A stretch of 64,000 bases of DNA, from NCBI RefSeq assembly GCF_029277305.1, contig NZ_CP119526.1; one strand, written 5' to 3'. Numbering within the stretch: the first letter of the stretch is position 1; the number at the start of each line of letters is the position of its first letter. The notes under the pieces were generated by a model that was not told the origin of the DNA, ran no database searches, and saw only the letters and a program-made list of their open reading frames with translations. The translations under genes were made by a program, and so were the position numbers. The DNA is from Guptibacillus hwajinpoensis. Lineage in GTDB: Bacteria; Bacillota; Bacilli; Bacillales; Guptibacillaceae. Shown piece after piece: positions 50,581 through 58,895 of the stretch.

Positions 50581-52266
50581 GTGAAGTATATAAACTTATT
50601 TGCACAAGAATTGTATGCTGCTTGTGATGAGAAGTTAGGTAAGGAAGAAATAGTTCAACGAATAGAAAAGCCGAAGCATGAAGAGCTAGGGGATTATGCA
50701 TTTCCCTGTTTTGATCTCGCTAGAATGAAACGTGAAACACCTAAAAGAATAGCGGCGAACATAGCATCTCGAATTCATTCTGCACATTTCGAAAAAGTTG
50801 AGGCTGTAGGCCCTTACATTAATGTGTTTCTAAAAAAAGAAACAGTAGCTTATGAAGTTGTGAGAAAGATCTTACAAGAGGGGAATCATTACGGAACTTC
50901 CAATTTGGGAAAAGGTGGAGCTGTTACAATCGATTTATCATCGCCGAATATTGCAAAGCCCTTCTCTATGGGTCATCTGCGTTCGACTGTTATCGGAAAT
51001 GCATTAGCTCTTATTCTTGAAAAGAGTGGCTATCGCCCAGTTCGAATTAATCATTTAGGTGATTGGGGAACACAGTTTGGTAAACTCATTACAGCGTATC
51101 GTAAATGGGGAAATGAAGCTCAAGTGCGTCAAAATACAATAAAAGAATTGCTTGCCCTCTATATTAAATTTCATGAAGAGGCGGATTTAACTCCATCTCT
51201 TCTAGATGATGGACGAAAAGCTTTTAAATCCCTAGAAGAAGGGGATCCAGATGCGGTGGCTTTATGGAAGTGGTTTCGAGAGGAATCTCTTCAAGAGTTC
51301 AATCGCATCTATCAATTAATGGGAATCACGTTCGATTCTACAAATGGAGAAGCATTCTACAACGATAAAATGCAGTGTGTTGTAGAGCTTCTTGAAGAGA
51401 AAGAGCTTCTTACTGAATCTCAAGGTGCTATGGTAGTAGAGGTTGATGATCACCTCCCACCTTGTTTAATTAAAAAGAAAGACGGGGCAACGCTATACGC
51501 TACTCGTGATTTAGCTGCTGCTCTTTACCGTTATGAGACGTATGGCTTCAATCAAGCGCTTTATGTAGTCGGGAATGAACAAAGTCTTCATTTTAAGCAA
51601 GTTTTTAAAGTGTTAAAGAAGATGGGCTATGAGTGGGCTGATCAAATGCATCACATTACGTTTGGAATGATGTTAAAAGACGGTAAAAAGATGTCTACTA
51701 GAAAAGGAAAAGTCGTTCTACTTGAAGAGGTCTTAAAAGAAGCGATCGCCCTTGCGAAAGAAAATATTAACACAAAGAATCCATTACTGAAAAATAAACA
51801 GATTATCGCCGAACAAATAGGCGTCGGCGCTGTCATGTTTCACGACCTAAAAAATGATCGACGAAACGACATTGATTTTTCACTAGAAGACATGCTACGA
51901 GTAGAAGGAGAGACTGGTCCTTACGTGCAGTATACAAATGCTCGGGCATGTTCTATTCTTCGTAAAGGTCAATTTCAAAGTGAGAAGAATAGCAGCATAA
52001 TCGTTGATAAAGAAGCCTGGCCTATTATAACTCGTCTCAATGAATTTCCTATGGCGGTAGATCGAGCAGTGAAAGAATATGACCCATCTCAAGTTGCCAA
52101 ATATGTGCTTGATCTATCTCGGTCGTTTAACAAATATTATGGTCAAACTCGCATACTGGACGATAAGACACATATGAATGCAAGACTTAAGCTAGTGTCT
52201 GCTGTCTCAATTGTCCTTACTGAAGGACTGAGGTTGCTCGGACTGCATGCACCTGAAGAAATGTAG
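50581..52266 (+). CDS. argS: Arginine-tRNA ligase
   Basis: 561 residues from a GTG after AAGGAGG. Class I synthetase: N-terminal additional domain (1-110), HIGH-type motif SPNIAKPFSMGHL near residue 125, KMSTRKGKV (KMSKS-like) near 375, and the DALR anticodon-binding helix bundle at the C-terminus. In ArgRS the KMSKS motif is often degenerate. Expressed under T-box control. A second argS elsewhere in the genome is possible, since a T-box argS is often a paralogue. Confidence 0.95.
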   Translation: MKYINLFAQELYAACDEKLGKEEIVQRIEKPKHEELGDYAFPCFDLARMKRETPKRIAANIASRIHSAHFEKVEAVGPYINVFLKKETVAYEVVRKILQEGNHYGTSNLGKGGAVTIDLSSPNIAKPFSMGHLRSTVIGNALALILEKSGYRPVRINHLGDWGTQFGKLITAYRKWGNEAQVRQNTIKELLALYIKFHEEADLTPSLLDDGRKAFKSLEEGDPDAVALWKWFREESLQEFNRIYQLMGITFDSTNGEAFYNDKMQCVVELLEEKELLTESQGAMVVEVDDHLPPCLIKKKDGATLYATRDLAAALYRYETYGFNQALYVVGNEQSLHFKQVFKVLKKMGYEWADQMHHITFGMMLKDGKKMSTRKGKVVLLEEVLKEAIALAKENINTKNPLLKNKQIIAEQIGVGAVMFHDLKNDRRNDIDFSLEDMLRVEGETGPYVQYTNARACSILRKGQFQSEKNSSIIVDKEAWPIITRLNEFPMAVDRAVKEYDPSQVAKYVLDLSRSFNKYYGQTRILDDKTHMNARLKLVSAVSIVLTEGLRLLGLHAPEEM

Positions 52267-52269
52267 AGA

Positions 52270-52308
52270 AGAGCCCTGACCATTTATGGTCGGGGCTCAC
52301 TTTGTTCA
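52270..52308 (+). terminator. Intrinsic terminator after argS
   Basis: GAGCCCTGACC pairs with GGTCGGGGCTC over ATTTAT; the T tract (ACTTTGTTC) is weak. Confidence 0.7.
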
Positions 52309-53040
52309 AAATTTTAGATCAGTGTCTTCAATCGTTCCGTTATTCACTTGTTCTTCATAGTCATCAAGCTCGGCTTCGTAATGTTCATGAGTTTTGTTTG
52401 GAACCACGCCAGTAGGCTTGCCTTCAAGATCAGCGGAAAGGAAAGTTTCGATTTCTTCAACATAACCGTACGGCTCATGAGATTCAATGTACATACTGTC
52501 ATAACTCATTTGTTGTTCATTGAAATCAGAAGGCGTTTCTGAGGTTCCATACCTAGCCGCTCGTTGCCATGAATCTTCTGCATCAAAAAAATTCGCATCT
52601 TTTGTGTCATTTACATATTTACCAAATGGAGGGTTAAGTGTGCTCTCTTCAGCAGGTCTATCGTGCGATGTATTCTGAGAAGGGCTATGTTCAATGCACG
52701 TTGATGCTGTTGGAATTGCAACCAGTCTTTCAACAGCGATGTCACCTCCACATACTGAGCAGACACCGTATTTACCACTTCCAATCCTTTGCAGGCCACT
52801 AGTTAATTCTGTTAATTCTTGTTTCATATGTTCACTTAAAGAGCTGTCTTTTTCGCGCTCGTATAACTCAGTAGCTGTATCACCTGGATGATTGTCATAA
52901 TTTGAAAGCTCGCCTGTAGAATGTTGAACAAATGATTGAGAAACGCCAAAATCGTCGTTTGTTTGTAACTCGTGTTTAACTTCATTTATTCGATTCTGGA
53001 TAATTTTCTTAAAGGACCTAAGTTGATCAGTAGTCAGCAC
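52306..53040 (-). CDS. yteA: YteA family sporulation protein (DksA/TraR zinc finger)
   Basis: 244 residues from a GTG after AAAGGAG. An N-terminal coiled region (1-75) and a DksA/TraR zinc finger at about 85-115 (YGVCSVCGGDIAVERL and TASTCIEH), where the last zinc ligand is His instead of Cys. The C-terminal half is acidic and Tyr-rich (DDYEEQVNNGTIEDTDL). YteA-type proteins are associated with sporulation; the molecular role is unknown. Confidence 0.87.
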   Translation of the reverse strand: MLTTDQLRSFKKIIQNRINEVKHELQTNDDFGVSQSFVQHSTGELSNYDNHPGDTATELYEREKDSSLSEHMKQELTELTSGLQRIGSGKYGVCSVCGGDIAVERLVAIPTASTCIEHSPSQNTSHDRPAEESTLNPPFGKYVNDTKDANFFDAEDSWQRAARYGTSETPSDFNEQQMSYDSMYIESHEPYGYVEEIETFLSADLEGKPTGVVPNKTHEHYEAELDDYEEQVNNGTIEDTDLKF

Positions 53041-53192
53041 TGGTCGATCTCCTTTCTTTTCATCTTATTTGTAGTATGAGACAAAATGAAAATCACTACT
53101 TCTGAAAATAATTCCATGTAGCTCGAATTGGATTCCATAAATATGGAAAAAGTACAACTGAAGGTAAGAAGAGGAGATGCGGTGGTGAAGTA

Positions 53193-53663
53193 ATGAAGAA
53201 AATTTATCCGTTTGAGGTTCTGCTTTGGAGTATTGCATTTCCCGGATTCGGACAAATCATTAATAAGATGTACATAAGAGGTGCATTTTTTATTTTGTTA
53301 GAATTCGTGATAAATGTTAAATCGAGCTTAAACATGAATATTCTCTATAGTTTTCAGGGAAAGGCAAATGAGGCAGTTCTGGTTACTAACTATGAATGGG
53401 CCATGTTCTATCCATGTGTTTATATGTTTGCCATATACGAAAGTTTTCTAAGGGCGATCGAAAAGAGTGGACAAAATCCGCCAGTATTCTTAACTTTGCC
53501 TTTCGTGACTGGGGCGTATTTTTCAACTGTAGGCGTAATTTATTCTAATACAATTCCCTATCGTTTTTGGATACCGCCTACATTTATTCCAATATTGGGC
53601 ATTGCAGTTGGCGTAGCGGTTGGTTTTTTTGTACGATTCATTTTGATTCGCTTTTCTAAATAA
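53193..53663 (+). CDS. Integral membrane protein of unknown function (156 residues)
   Basis: About four membrane segments. The opening WSIAFPGFGQIINKMYIRGAF resembles TM2-domain proteins (short loop with PGFGQ and a Tyr-x-Arg-Gly-x-Phe turn) but no second match could be established. Divergent from yteA; no obvious promoter. Terminator follows. Confidence 0.68.
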   Translation: MKKIYPFEVLLWSIAFPGFGQIINKMYIRGAFFILLEFVINVKSSLNMNILYSFQGKANEAVLVTNYEWAMFYPCVYMFAIYESFLRAIEKSGQNPPVFLTLPFVTGAYFSTVGVIYSNTIPYRFWIPPTFIPILGIAVGVAVGFFVRFILIRFSK

Positions 53664-53670
53664 CCATAGA

Positions 53671-53700
53671 AAAAGCCGTGAATCGAGCTTCACGGCTTTT
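53671..53700 (+). terminator. Intrinsic terminator
   Basis: AAAAGCCGTGA pairs with TCACGGCTTTT over a short loop. Confidence 0.88.
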
Positions 53701-53725
53701 GGGTGATGATATGATGTTGATGAAT

Positions 53726-54006
53726 CTAAGGATTGTCGGACTTAAACGGCCACTTCCGCCTTTCGTGATCCAGCTGCAGCGCCCAGCCTCTCGATCGCTT
53801 CACCTTACAAAATGAACACAAAGACCGTGTTCTTTTTGTAAGGCTCCAGCGCTTGTCGAGGCTAAACGGGCGCTTCCGCTTTTCGTGATCCAGCTGCAAC
53901 TCGCAGAAACTGCGATATTTCACTCTTTTACAGGAACACAAAGACCGTGTTCCTATTCAAGAGTTCCAATATCTCCGTTTCTAAACGCTCGTTTCCGCTT
54001 TTCTAG
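53726..54006. repeat. Family C tandem repeat array, about 2.2 units of about 120 bp
   Basis: Units start at about 53738, 53860 and 53981 with AAACGGCCACTTCCGC / AAACGGGCGCTTCCGC / AAACGCTCGTTTCCGC and share CTTTTCGTGATCCAGCTGCA. Each of the first two units contains GAACACAAAGACCGTGTTC, a hairpin, extended by flanking pairs that differ in sequence between the units but still pair. Fills the gap before ctaG. Confidence 0.75.
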
Positions 54007-54908
54007 ATTTCATTAAGTCTGAATTCTGCTGATTGTAGTTCTTCGTCGTCTTTTTGGCGTTCTGTTCTTGCCCATTGGAAGAAGATGTAGCCGAGTGCTG
54101 TTCCGTATGATAGTTCTTGGATGATTTTCATGATGATACCGCCTAGTTGCTGATCTTCCATGATGCCGAGCGGTTTGAACTGATCAAAGAGTGCTGGTGA
54201 GACAATGGTGCCGTTTGGAACACAATACCCCATTGCATTCGCCCATACTGTTGGGTCTGTGTATGTTGCGTAAAGAGGTGTGGTTGCAAAAATAATTAAG
54301 GCACAGGCGGGTGTAAGGAGTACGCCATCTGCAAAGATATATCCTAATTTTTTTACGCCTGATAGTGTATCATATTCAGGTACAGGACAAACAAGTGGCC
54401 ACCACATTGCAAATGCTGAGATGACAAGGGCTACTTTGTAAATATCCTGCGCTGTGTAATTGACCATTAAATAATCAAAAATTTCGGGAATATGATAGAA
54501 AGAGAACAATCCATTAAACAATAGTAATGAAATGATCGGGAAAGTGAAAAATTTAACTAGTTTATGAACAATTGTAATGTTCAATAGCGGGCGAATTAGC
54601 CACGCTGGCGTTCCAACAATCATAAGTGGTGGAGCGATTAGATACACAAGAGCCATTTCTGTCATGTGAATACTAAGTAATAAATGCCCCATTAACGACA
54701 AAGGCCCACCAAAACCTATGTAAAAGATGAATACACCTATTAAGAAAAAGAGTTTCTTATAAACAGGAAAAGGTGCTGAATTTTTAAATTTACTTTTTAA
54801 AGGTCCTGTAAGGAGTAAATATAAACCAGCAATAATGATGGCTATTGCTAAAATCACGGGACTCCAAAGAGCAGCGAATGAAAATGTGCTCGTTAATTGT
54901 TCCCACAT
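54003..54908 (-). CDS. ctaG: Cytochrome c oxidase assembly factor CtaG (caa3_CtaG)
   Basis: 301 residues from the ATG after GGAGGTG. About seven membrane segments; conserved HMTEMALVYLIAPPLMIVG, FYHIPEIFDYLM and MWWPLVCPVPEYD segments. In B. subtilis CtaG is needed for caa3 oxidase assembly, probably copper delivery. Here it is alone, not next to ctaCDEF, but the plus-strand genes that follow (three micro-ORFs, a metal efflux pump, SCO1) point to copper or oxidase biology. Its last four bases overlap the repeat array. Confidence 0.88.
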   Translation of the reverse strand: MWEQLTSTFSFAALWSPVILAIAIIIAGLYLLLTGPLKSKFKNSAPFPVYKKLFFLIGVFIFYIGFGGPLSLMGHLLLSIHMTEMALVYLIAPPLMIVGTPAWLIRPLLNITIVHKLVKFFTFPIISLLLFNGLFSFYHIPEIFDYLMVNYTAQDIYKVALVISAFAMWWPLVCPVPEYDTLSGVKKLGYIFADGVLLTPACALIIFATTPLYATYTDPTVWANAMGYCVPNGTIVSPALFDQFKPLGIMEDQQLGGIIMKIIQELSYGTALGYIFFQWARTERQKDDEELQSAEFRLNEI

Positions 54909-55102
54909 AAGGAACACCTCCATATATCTTCATAATACCTGACAGTAAATGAGTAACGTTTACATCATACCATATGACACTTAACCTTCCTATCACGTAT
55001 AAAGGAAGGACAACTATTTCTATTGTATGAAGGATTGTCTTCTAACTCAAGCAACCTTAATAAGAAAGTGTGAAGGAATAGTGACACAGGGTGGTTATAG
55101 TG

Positions 55103-55132
55103 TTGACAATAAGACCAGGTTTTACATACAAT
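55103..55132 (+). promoter_or_regulatory. Promoter of the metal-type ArsR gene
   Basis: TTGACA, 18-bp spacer, TACAAT. The regulator's operator lies 12 bp further downstream. Confidence 0.65.
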
Positions 55133-55143
55133 GACAGCAGACT

Positions 55144-55165
55144 TATATGAATAAGTGTTCATATA
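55144..55165. promoter_or_regulatory. Candidate ArsR/SmtB-type operator
   Basis: TATATGAA-TAAGTG-TTCATATA, an 8-bp inverted repeat with 6-bp spacer. It resembles CzrA/SmtB-type sites (ATATGAAxx..xxTTCATAT) and lies between the promoter and the TTG start. Confidence 0.75.
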
Positions 55166-55186
55166 ATAATGTGGAGGGGAAGCATA

Positions 55187-55513
55187 TTGGATAATGAGAG
55201 ACCAAATTTGACCGAGGACGATACGGAACTTGATGAGGAAACGCTTTTTATTGTTTCTCAAACGTTTAAAGCACTTGGTGACCCCACACGGATTCGAATA
55301 CTAAATTTACTTGCTGAACGAGAATGTGCTGTTAGTGAGATTTCCGACAAATTACATTTATCTCAGTCGACGGTATCACATCAGCTTAGATTTCTTAAAA
55401 ATCTACGATTGGTTAAATTTAGAAGAGCTGGTACAAGCATTTATTATTCCCCAGACGATCAACACGTAATGGCACTACTACATCAGGCAATTCATCACGC
55501 TTGTCATGACTAA
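55187..55513 (+). CDS. ArsR/SmtB-family metal-responsive repressor
   Basis: 108 residues from a TTG seven bases after GGAGGGG; the ATG at 55169 has no ribosome site. Winged helix-turn-helix with ALGDPTRIRILNLLAERECAVSEISDKLHLSQSTVSHQL; it ends HHACHD, a His/Cys cluster like the alpha5 metal sites of CzrA/SmtB sensors, and DDQHV adds Asp and His. It probably releases DNA on zinc or copper. Its operator lies just upstream, so it is autoregulated and may also control the three small genes that follow. Confidence 0.87.
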   Translation: MDNERPNLTEDDTELDEETLFIVSQTFKALGDPTRIRILNLLAERECAVSEISDKLHLSQSTVSHQLRFLKNLRLVKFRRAGTSIYYSPDDQHVMALLHQAIHHACHD

Positions 55514-55620
55514 GGTTTGGATTAATATGATAGAATCGTCCAGAAACGTTCAATAAGTTTATCTTCAAAAGTATGAAAGATCATTATAATTGGGGGTAAG
55601 ACTGAAAGGGGATTTGCTTC

Positions 55621-55743
55621 GTGTTAACTAAAATCAAGCAGCATAAAACGGAATCCGCCGTTATTTTTCTAGCATTTATTCTGCCTTTTATAACCATGGT
55701 TGTGATTGGGGCATTCTCTATTTATTTATCGTACAATGGTTAA
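55621..55743 (+). CDS. Micro-ORF 1: single-pass membrane protein (40 residues)
   Basis: GTG eight to nine bases after GAAAGGGG, 40 codons to TAA. Basic start (LTKIKQHKTES), one membrane segment (about 13-36), ending SIYLSYNG. It lies in a row with two further tiny membrane genes between the ArsR gene and a terminator. The ending resembles the short subunit IIa of ba3-type oxidases only loosely. Confidence 0.62.
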   Translation: MLTKIKQHKTESAVIFLAFILPFITMVVIGAFSIYLSYNG

Positions 55744-55775
55744 TTGATACTGTAAGGAAAGGTGGACAAGCTATT

Positions 55776-55925
55776 ATGGATATCGGTTCAATCCTTGTTT
55801 TTATGTCGACTTTGCTCTTTTTTGTGGTGTTTGGCTTATTTGGATTCTTTCTTTATATGATGAAAAGAAAAGAACGGCTAAATGAACAAAATGAGCAGGG
55901 AGAGCTAAAACGAGATGAGAAATAA
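55776..55925 (+). CDS. Micro-ORF 2: single-pass membrane protein (49 residues)
   Basis: ATG ten bases after AAAGGTGG, 49 codons. One membrane segment (about 5-29) followed by a charged tail MKRKERLNEQNEQGELKRDE. Overlaps micro-ORF 3 by eleven bases. No family recognised. Confidence 0.62.
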   Translation: MDIGSILVFMSTLLFFVVFGLFGFFLYMMKRKERLNEQNEQGELKRDEK

Positions 55926-56007
55926 GAATACACGTCTTCTTATCCTCTTACTTGTACTAAGTGCGGTGTGGGGAATTATTTACTGGGTATGGGCGTTTAA
56001 TGGATAA
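55915..56007 (+). CDS. Micro-ORF 3: single-pass membrane protein (30 residues)
   Basis: ATG about nine bases after GGGAGAG, 30 codons: a short basic start (MRNKNTR), then a hydrophobic stretch with three Trp/Tyr residues (LSAVWGIIYWVWAFNG). The terminator starts four bases after the stop. Its tail resembles that of ba3 oxidase subunit IIa (VYAVFFARG) in pattern only. Confidence 0.55.
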   Translation: MRNKNTRLLILLLVLSAVWGIIYWVWAFNG

Positions 56008-56010
56008 GGT

Positions 56011-56040
56011 GCCTTTTCGTGACATCGAAAAGGCTTTTTC
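56011..56040 (+). terminator. Intrinsic terminator of the ArsR/micro-ORF operon
   Basis: GCCTTTTCG pairs with CGAAAAGGC over TGACAT, then TTTTT. Confidence 0.88.
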
Positions 56041-56078
56041 TAATGAGAATGAAGGCTAACTACAAAGGAGATCATTCA

Positions 56079-56972
56079 ATGGGACATCATCATGAGCATA
56101 ATCATTCCGTTAAAAATATTCGTACAGCCTTCTTTTTAAATTTCGGATTCACAATCATAGAAATTATTGGAGGATTATTGACGAACAGTATGGCGATTCT
56201 ATCTGATGCGCTTCATGATCTTGGGGATTCTCTATCACTGGGGATTTCTTGGTATTTGCAGAAGAAATCGGATCGAAAAGGGGAAGATAACAATTTTACG
56301 TTTGGGTATAAACGCTTTTCTTTACTAGGGGCGCTGATCAATAGCATTATTCTAATAGTTGGATCGCTATTTATCCTAACCCAGGCGGTCCCGCGTCTAC
56401 TGAATCCTCAACCAATTGAAGCAGGTGGAATGTTAATACTTGCTATTCTTGGTATTGCCGTGAATGGAATGGCGGTACTTAGGCTTCAAAGGGGAAAATC
56501 GATGAACGAAAAAGTTGTCACATGGCATCTACTAGAAGATGTCCTTGGATGGGTTGCAGTTCTCGTTGTGAGTATCGTATTACTGTTTAAAGATATACCA
56601 ATTCTCGACCCCATTTTATCCATCATGATTACAGTGTACGTACTGTATAATGTAATTCGTAATCTAAAGAAAACACTCAGGATTTTTCTAGAAGCTGTAC
56701 CAGATGATATTGATTTCAAAGAAGTGAAGACGAAGATAGCATCTCTTTCGGGTATCAGATCAACTCACCATACACACCTATGGTCACTCGATGGTGAACA
56801 AAATGCGCTAAGTACTCATATTGTTGTGGAGAACTCACTATCTAGAACAGAGGTTATTTCAATTAAACAACAAATCCAAGAATTTGTAGAAGAACTTAAC
56901 TTACAACATTTAACCATACAAGTAGACTACGAAGATGAAACATGTTGCATGGATGATCAAGCTGAAAAGTAA
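56079..56972 (+). CDS. Cation diffusion facilitator (CzcD/ZntB-type metal exporter)
   Basis: 297 residues from the ATG after AAAGGAG; an upstream in-frame ATG lies inside the preceding terminator. A His-rich N-terminus (MGHHHEHNHS), six membrane segments with the HxxxD pair in DALHDLGDSLSLG and a later HLLEDVLGW segment, then a cytoplasmic domain (about 215-290) with HTHLWSLDG and a CCMDD tail. It exports zinc, cadmium or cobalt in exchange for protons. Confidence 0.9.
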   Translation: MGHHHEHNHSVKNIRTAFFLNFGFTIIEIIGGLLTNSMAILSDALHDLGDSLSLGISWYLQKKSDRKGEDNNFTFGYKRFSLLGALINSIILIVGSLFILTQAVPRLLNPQPIEAGGMLILAILGIAVNGMAVLRLQRGKSMNEKVVTWHLLEDVLGWVAVLVVSIVLLFKDIPILDPILSIMITVYVLYNVIRNLKKTLRIFLEAVPDDIDFKEVKTKIASLSGIRSTHHTHLWSLDGEQNALSTHIVVENSLSRTEVISIKQQIQEFVEELNLQHLTIQVDYEDETCCMDDQAEK

Positions 56973-56989
56973 CTTCATGAGGAGGAAAT

Positions 56990-57448
56990 ATGGACTATAT
57001 TAAAGACATTCGAGGTTTAGTTGGTAGTCGCCCTCTAATTTTACCTGGTGTTGCGATTCTTCTATTTGATGAAAATAATCAACAGCTTCTGCTGCAAATG
57101 CGAACCGATAATAAACTTTGGGGTCTAACCGGTGGTTTTATGGAGCCAGGAGAAGCATTTGAAGAAACGGCCATTCGAGAAACATATGAAGAGCTCGGAG
57201 TCTCAATAAATAACCTTTCATTCAAAGAAATTCTTTCAGGTGAGAAGCTCTACTATCAATACCCAAATGGCGATGAGGTATATAGTGTAATTGCTGTATA
57301 CTCAGCGAATTGTGAGAATAGGGACTTTAATCTCGATGACGAAGAAGTTTCTAAAGTGCAGTTTTTTAATTTAGATGAGCTTCCTAAGAACATTAACCCT
57401 AATCATAAGACAGTATTACAGGCTTTAGGTTATTTACATCACGATTAG
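56990..57448 (+). CDS. NUDIX hydrolase
   Basis: 152 residues, start after GGAGGAAAT. Complete NUDIX box GGFMEPGEAFEETAIRETYEELGV (near 40-63). The start (YIKDIRGLVGSRPLILPGVAILLFDENNQQLLLQ) is typical of the ADP-ribose or nucleotide pyrophosphatase subgroup found beside many bacilli genes. Only 17 bp separate it from the CDF gene, so they may be one transcript. Substrate unknown. Confidence 0.87.
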   Translation: MDYIKDIRGLVGSRPLILPGVAILLFDENNQQLLLQMRTDNKLWGLTGGFMEPGEAFEETAIRETYEELGVSINNLSFKEILSGEKLYYQYPNGDEVYSVIAVYSANCENRDFNLDDEEVSKVQFFNLDELPKNINPNHKTVLQALGYLHHD

Positions 57449-57541
57449 TAGGATTCATTTATTGACAGGAATTCTGAATTTGGATAATATACTACTAAGG
57501 TTATGTGTTTAAACTTTTGAACAGAATAGGAGCTTTCTGAT

Positions 57542-57859
57542 ATGAATCAGGAAAGTGGGCATCATGAAGCAATTCAACTTTTTCGTAAGAGTACACCTAT
57601 CTTTCAAGCGCTCGGCGATACGTATCGACAGGATATTATTATGGTATTAAGCGAGCATGATAGCTTAAGTGTCAATGAAATTACAGAGCGGTCGACTTTG
57701 TCTCGTCCTGCAATTTCCCATCACTTAAAGATCTTACGAGAAGTTGGTTTGGTTTCTGTTGAGAAAAAAGGTACAACAAGGTTCTACTCTCTTCAATTAG
57801 AAGATGGTGTAACGACCTTAAAGAAACTGTTAGACAAAGTAGAAGAAACCTGCTTCTAG
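57542..57859 (+). CDS. ArsR-family transcriptional regulator
   Basis: 105 residues, start after AGGAG. Winged helix-turn-helix with LGDTYRQDIIMVLSEHDSLSVNEITERSTLSRPAISHHLKIL. No clear metal-binding Cys cluster (only a C-terminal Cys). Regulated target unknown; the next gene is SCO1-like, after a terminator. Confidence 0.87.
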   Translation: MNQESGHHEAIQLFRKSTPIFQALGDTYRQDIIMVLSEHDSLSVNEITERSTLSRPAISHHLKILREVGLVSVEKKGTTRFYSLQLEDGVTTLKKLLDKVEETCF

Positions 57860-57913
57860 GTCTTGATCGTTACGAAAACAGTTCGTCGTATGCAAGACGA
57901 GAAATAGAGCAGG

Positions 57914-57940
57914 GCCTGAATCATTTTGGTTCAGGCTTTT
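57914..57940 (+). terminator. Intrinsic terminator of the ArsR gene
   Basis: GCCTGAA pairs with TTCAGGC over a nine-base loop, followed by TTTT. Confidence 0.82.
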
Positions 57941-58049
57941 ATCGTTCAAGAAATGCTCATATCCATTCAGGGATTCATATGGTAACTTTTGTACTTTTAA
58001 GATATGGTAAATGGAGAACATTATTATTTATCCAGTGGAGGTTACTGTA

Positions 58050-58625
58050 ATGAAGAAACGCTTACTATTACTAACCGGATTATTGAGTGTGCTTGTTATT
58101 ATAGCAGCATGTGGAAAAGATGTGCCGGATGATCTTGATTGGCAGGTAGAAGATTTTACATACACTGATCATACAGGTAGCGAATTTGGGATGAGTGATT
58201 TGGAAGGAGACGTTTGGGTCGCGGACTTTATTTTCACCAACTGTGAAACGGTTTGTCCACCTATGACAGCGAATATGTCTCAGCTACAGGATAAGCTTAA
58301 GAACGAAGATGTCAATGTAGAGTTTGTCTCTTTTTCAGTTGATCCTGAACGCGATACACCAGAGGAATTAGTAACTTTCTCAGAAAAGTTCAATGCTGAT
58401 CTTTCTAATTGGCATTTTCTAACTGGTTATAGTGGAGATGAAATTCAGGAGTTTGCTGATAACAGTTTTCAAACACTTGCATTACCCGATCCTAACTCGG
58501 ATCAGTTTACACATGGGACATCTTTCTACCTTGTTAATAAAGATGGGGTTGTAGTAAAAAAATATTCTGGTGACACTAACGTTCCTTATGAAGAAATCGT
58601 TAACGATGTGAAAGCACTACAGTAG
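58050..58625 (+). CDS. SCO1/SenC family copper-chaperone lipoprotein
   Basis: 191 residues from the ATG after GTGGAGG. Lipobox IIAAC with lipid-bearing Cys21; a thioredoxin-like fold with the copper-binding CxxxC (Cys65, Cys69 in TNCETVCPPM) and the His ligand in FTHGTSFYLV. It delivers copper to, or keeps reduced, the CuA site of cytochrome c oxidase on the outer face of the membrane. Together with ctaG nearby it suggests a copper or oxidase theme. Confidence 0.9.
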   Translation: MKKRLLLLTGLLSVLVIIAACGKDVPDDLDWQVEDFTYTDHTGSEFGMSDLEGDVWVADFIFTNCETVCPPMTANMSQLQDKLKNEDVNVEFVSFSVDPERDTPEELVTFSEKFNADLSNWHFLTGYSGDEIQEFADNSFQTLALPDPNSDQFTHGTSFYLVNKDGVVVKKYSGDTNVPYEEIVNDVKALQ

Positions 58626-58629
58626 AGAG

Positions 58630-58657
58630 ATCAGCCCTATAAGAAGGGCTGATTTTT
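58630..58657 (+). terminator. Intrinsic terminator of the SCO gene
   Basis: ATCAGCCC pairs with GGGCTGAT over an eight-base loop, then TTTT. Confidence 0.85.
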
Positions 58658-58702
58658 CTGTTAAGTAGACTGAAAAGGAAAATCGTTAGATTCTCTGTTA
58701 AA

Positions 58703-58731
58703 TTGACAAAAAAGAACAGGATTTCTATAAT
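58703..58731 (+). promoter_or_regulatory. Near-perfect sigma-A promoter of the isocitrate dehydrogenase gene
   Basis: TTGACA, 17-bp spacer, TATAAT: both hexamers match the consensus. The expected start is near 58738, leaving an untranslated leader of about 155 nt. Confidence 0.88.
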
Positions 58732-58895
58732 AATCTTTGGAAAGCGATAACAAAATGTTGGTTTATCCTACTAATATGGGGTTAGTTGCTCCAATGGCAG
58801 GGGATATTGCTATCGTAGAAAAAGGTAATGGCTCACTAGGAGCTTACCTGCTTTTTCGATGTGTCCTTATAGACCAGAGAGAAGGAGAGAAGATC

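Noticed and set aside
50599..50640. Second T-box or riboswitch at other leaders (azlC, isocitrate dehydrogenase, sigX)
   Set aside because: No T-box sequence or other conserved riboswitch core was found by reading; only the argS leader has the full set of T-box elements.
56019..56078. N-terminal extension of the CDF transporter
   Set aside because: It starts inside the terminator stem at 56011-56040 and lacks a ribosome site.
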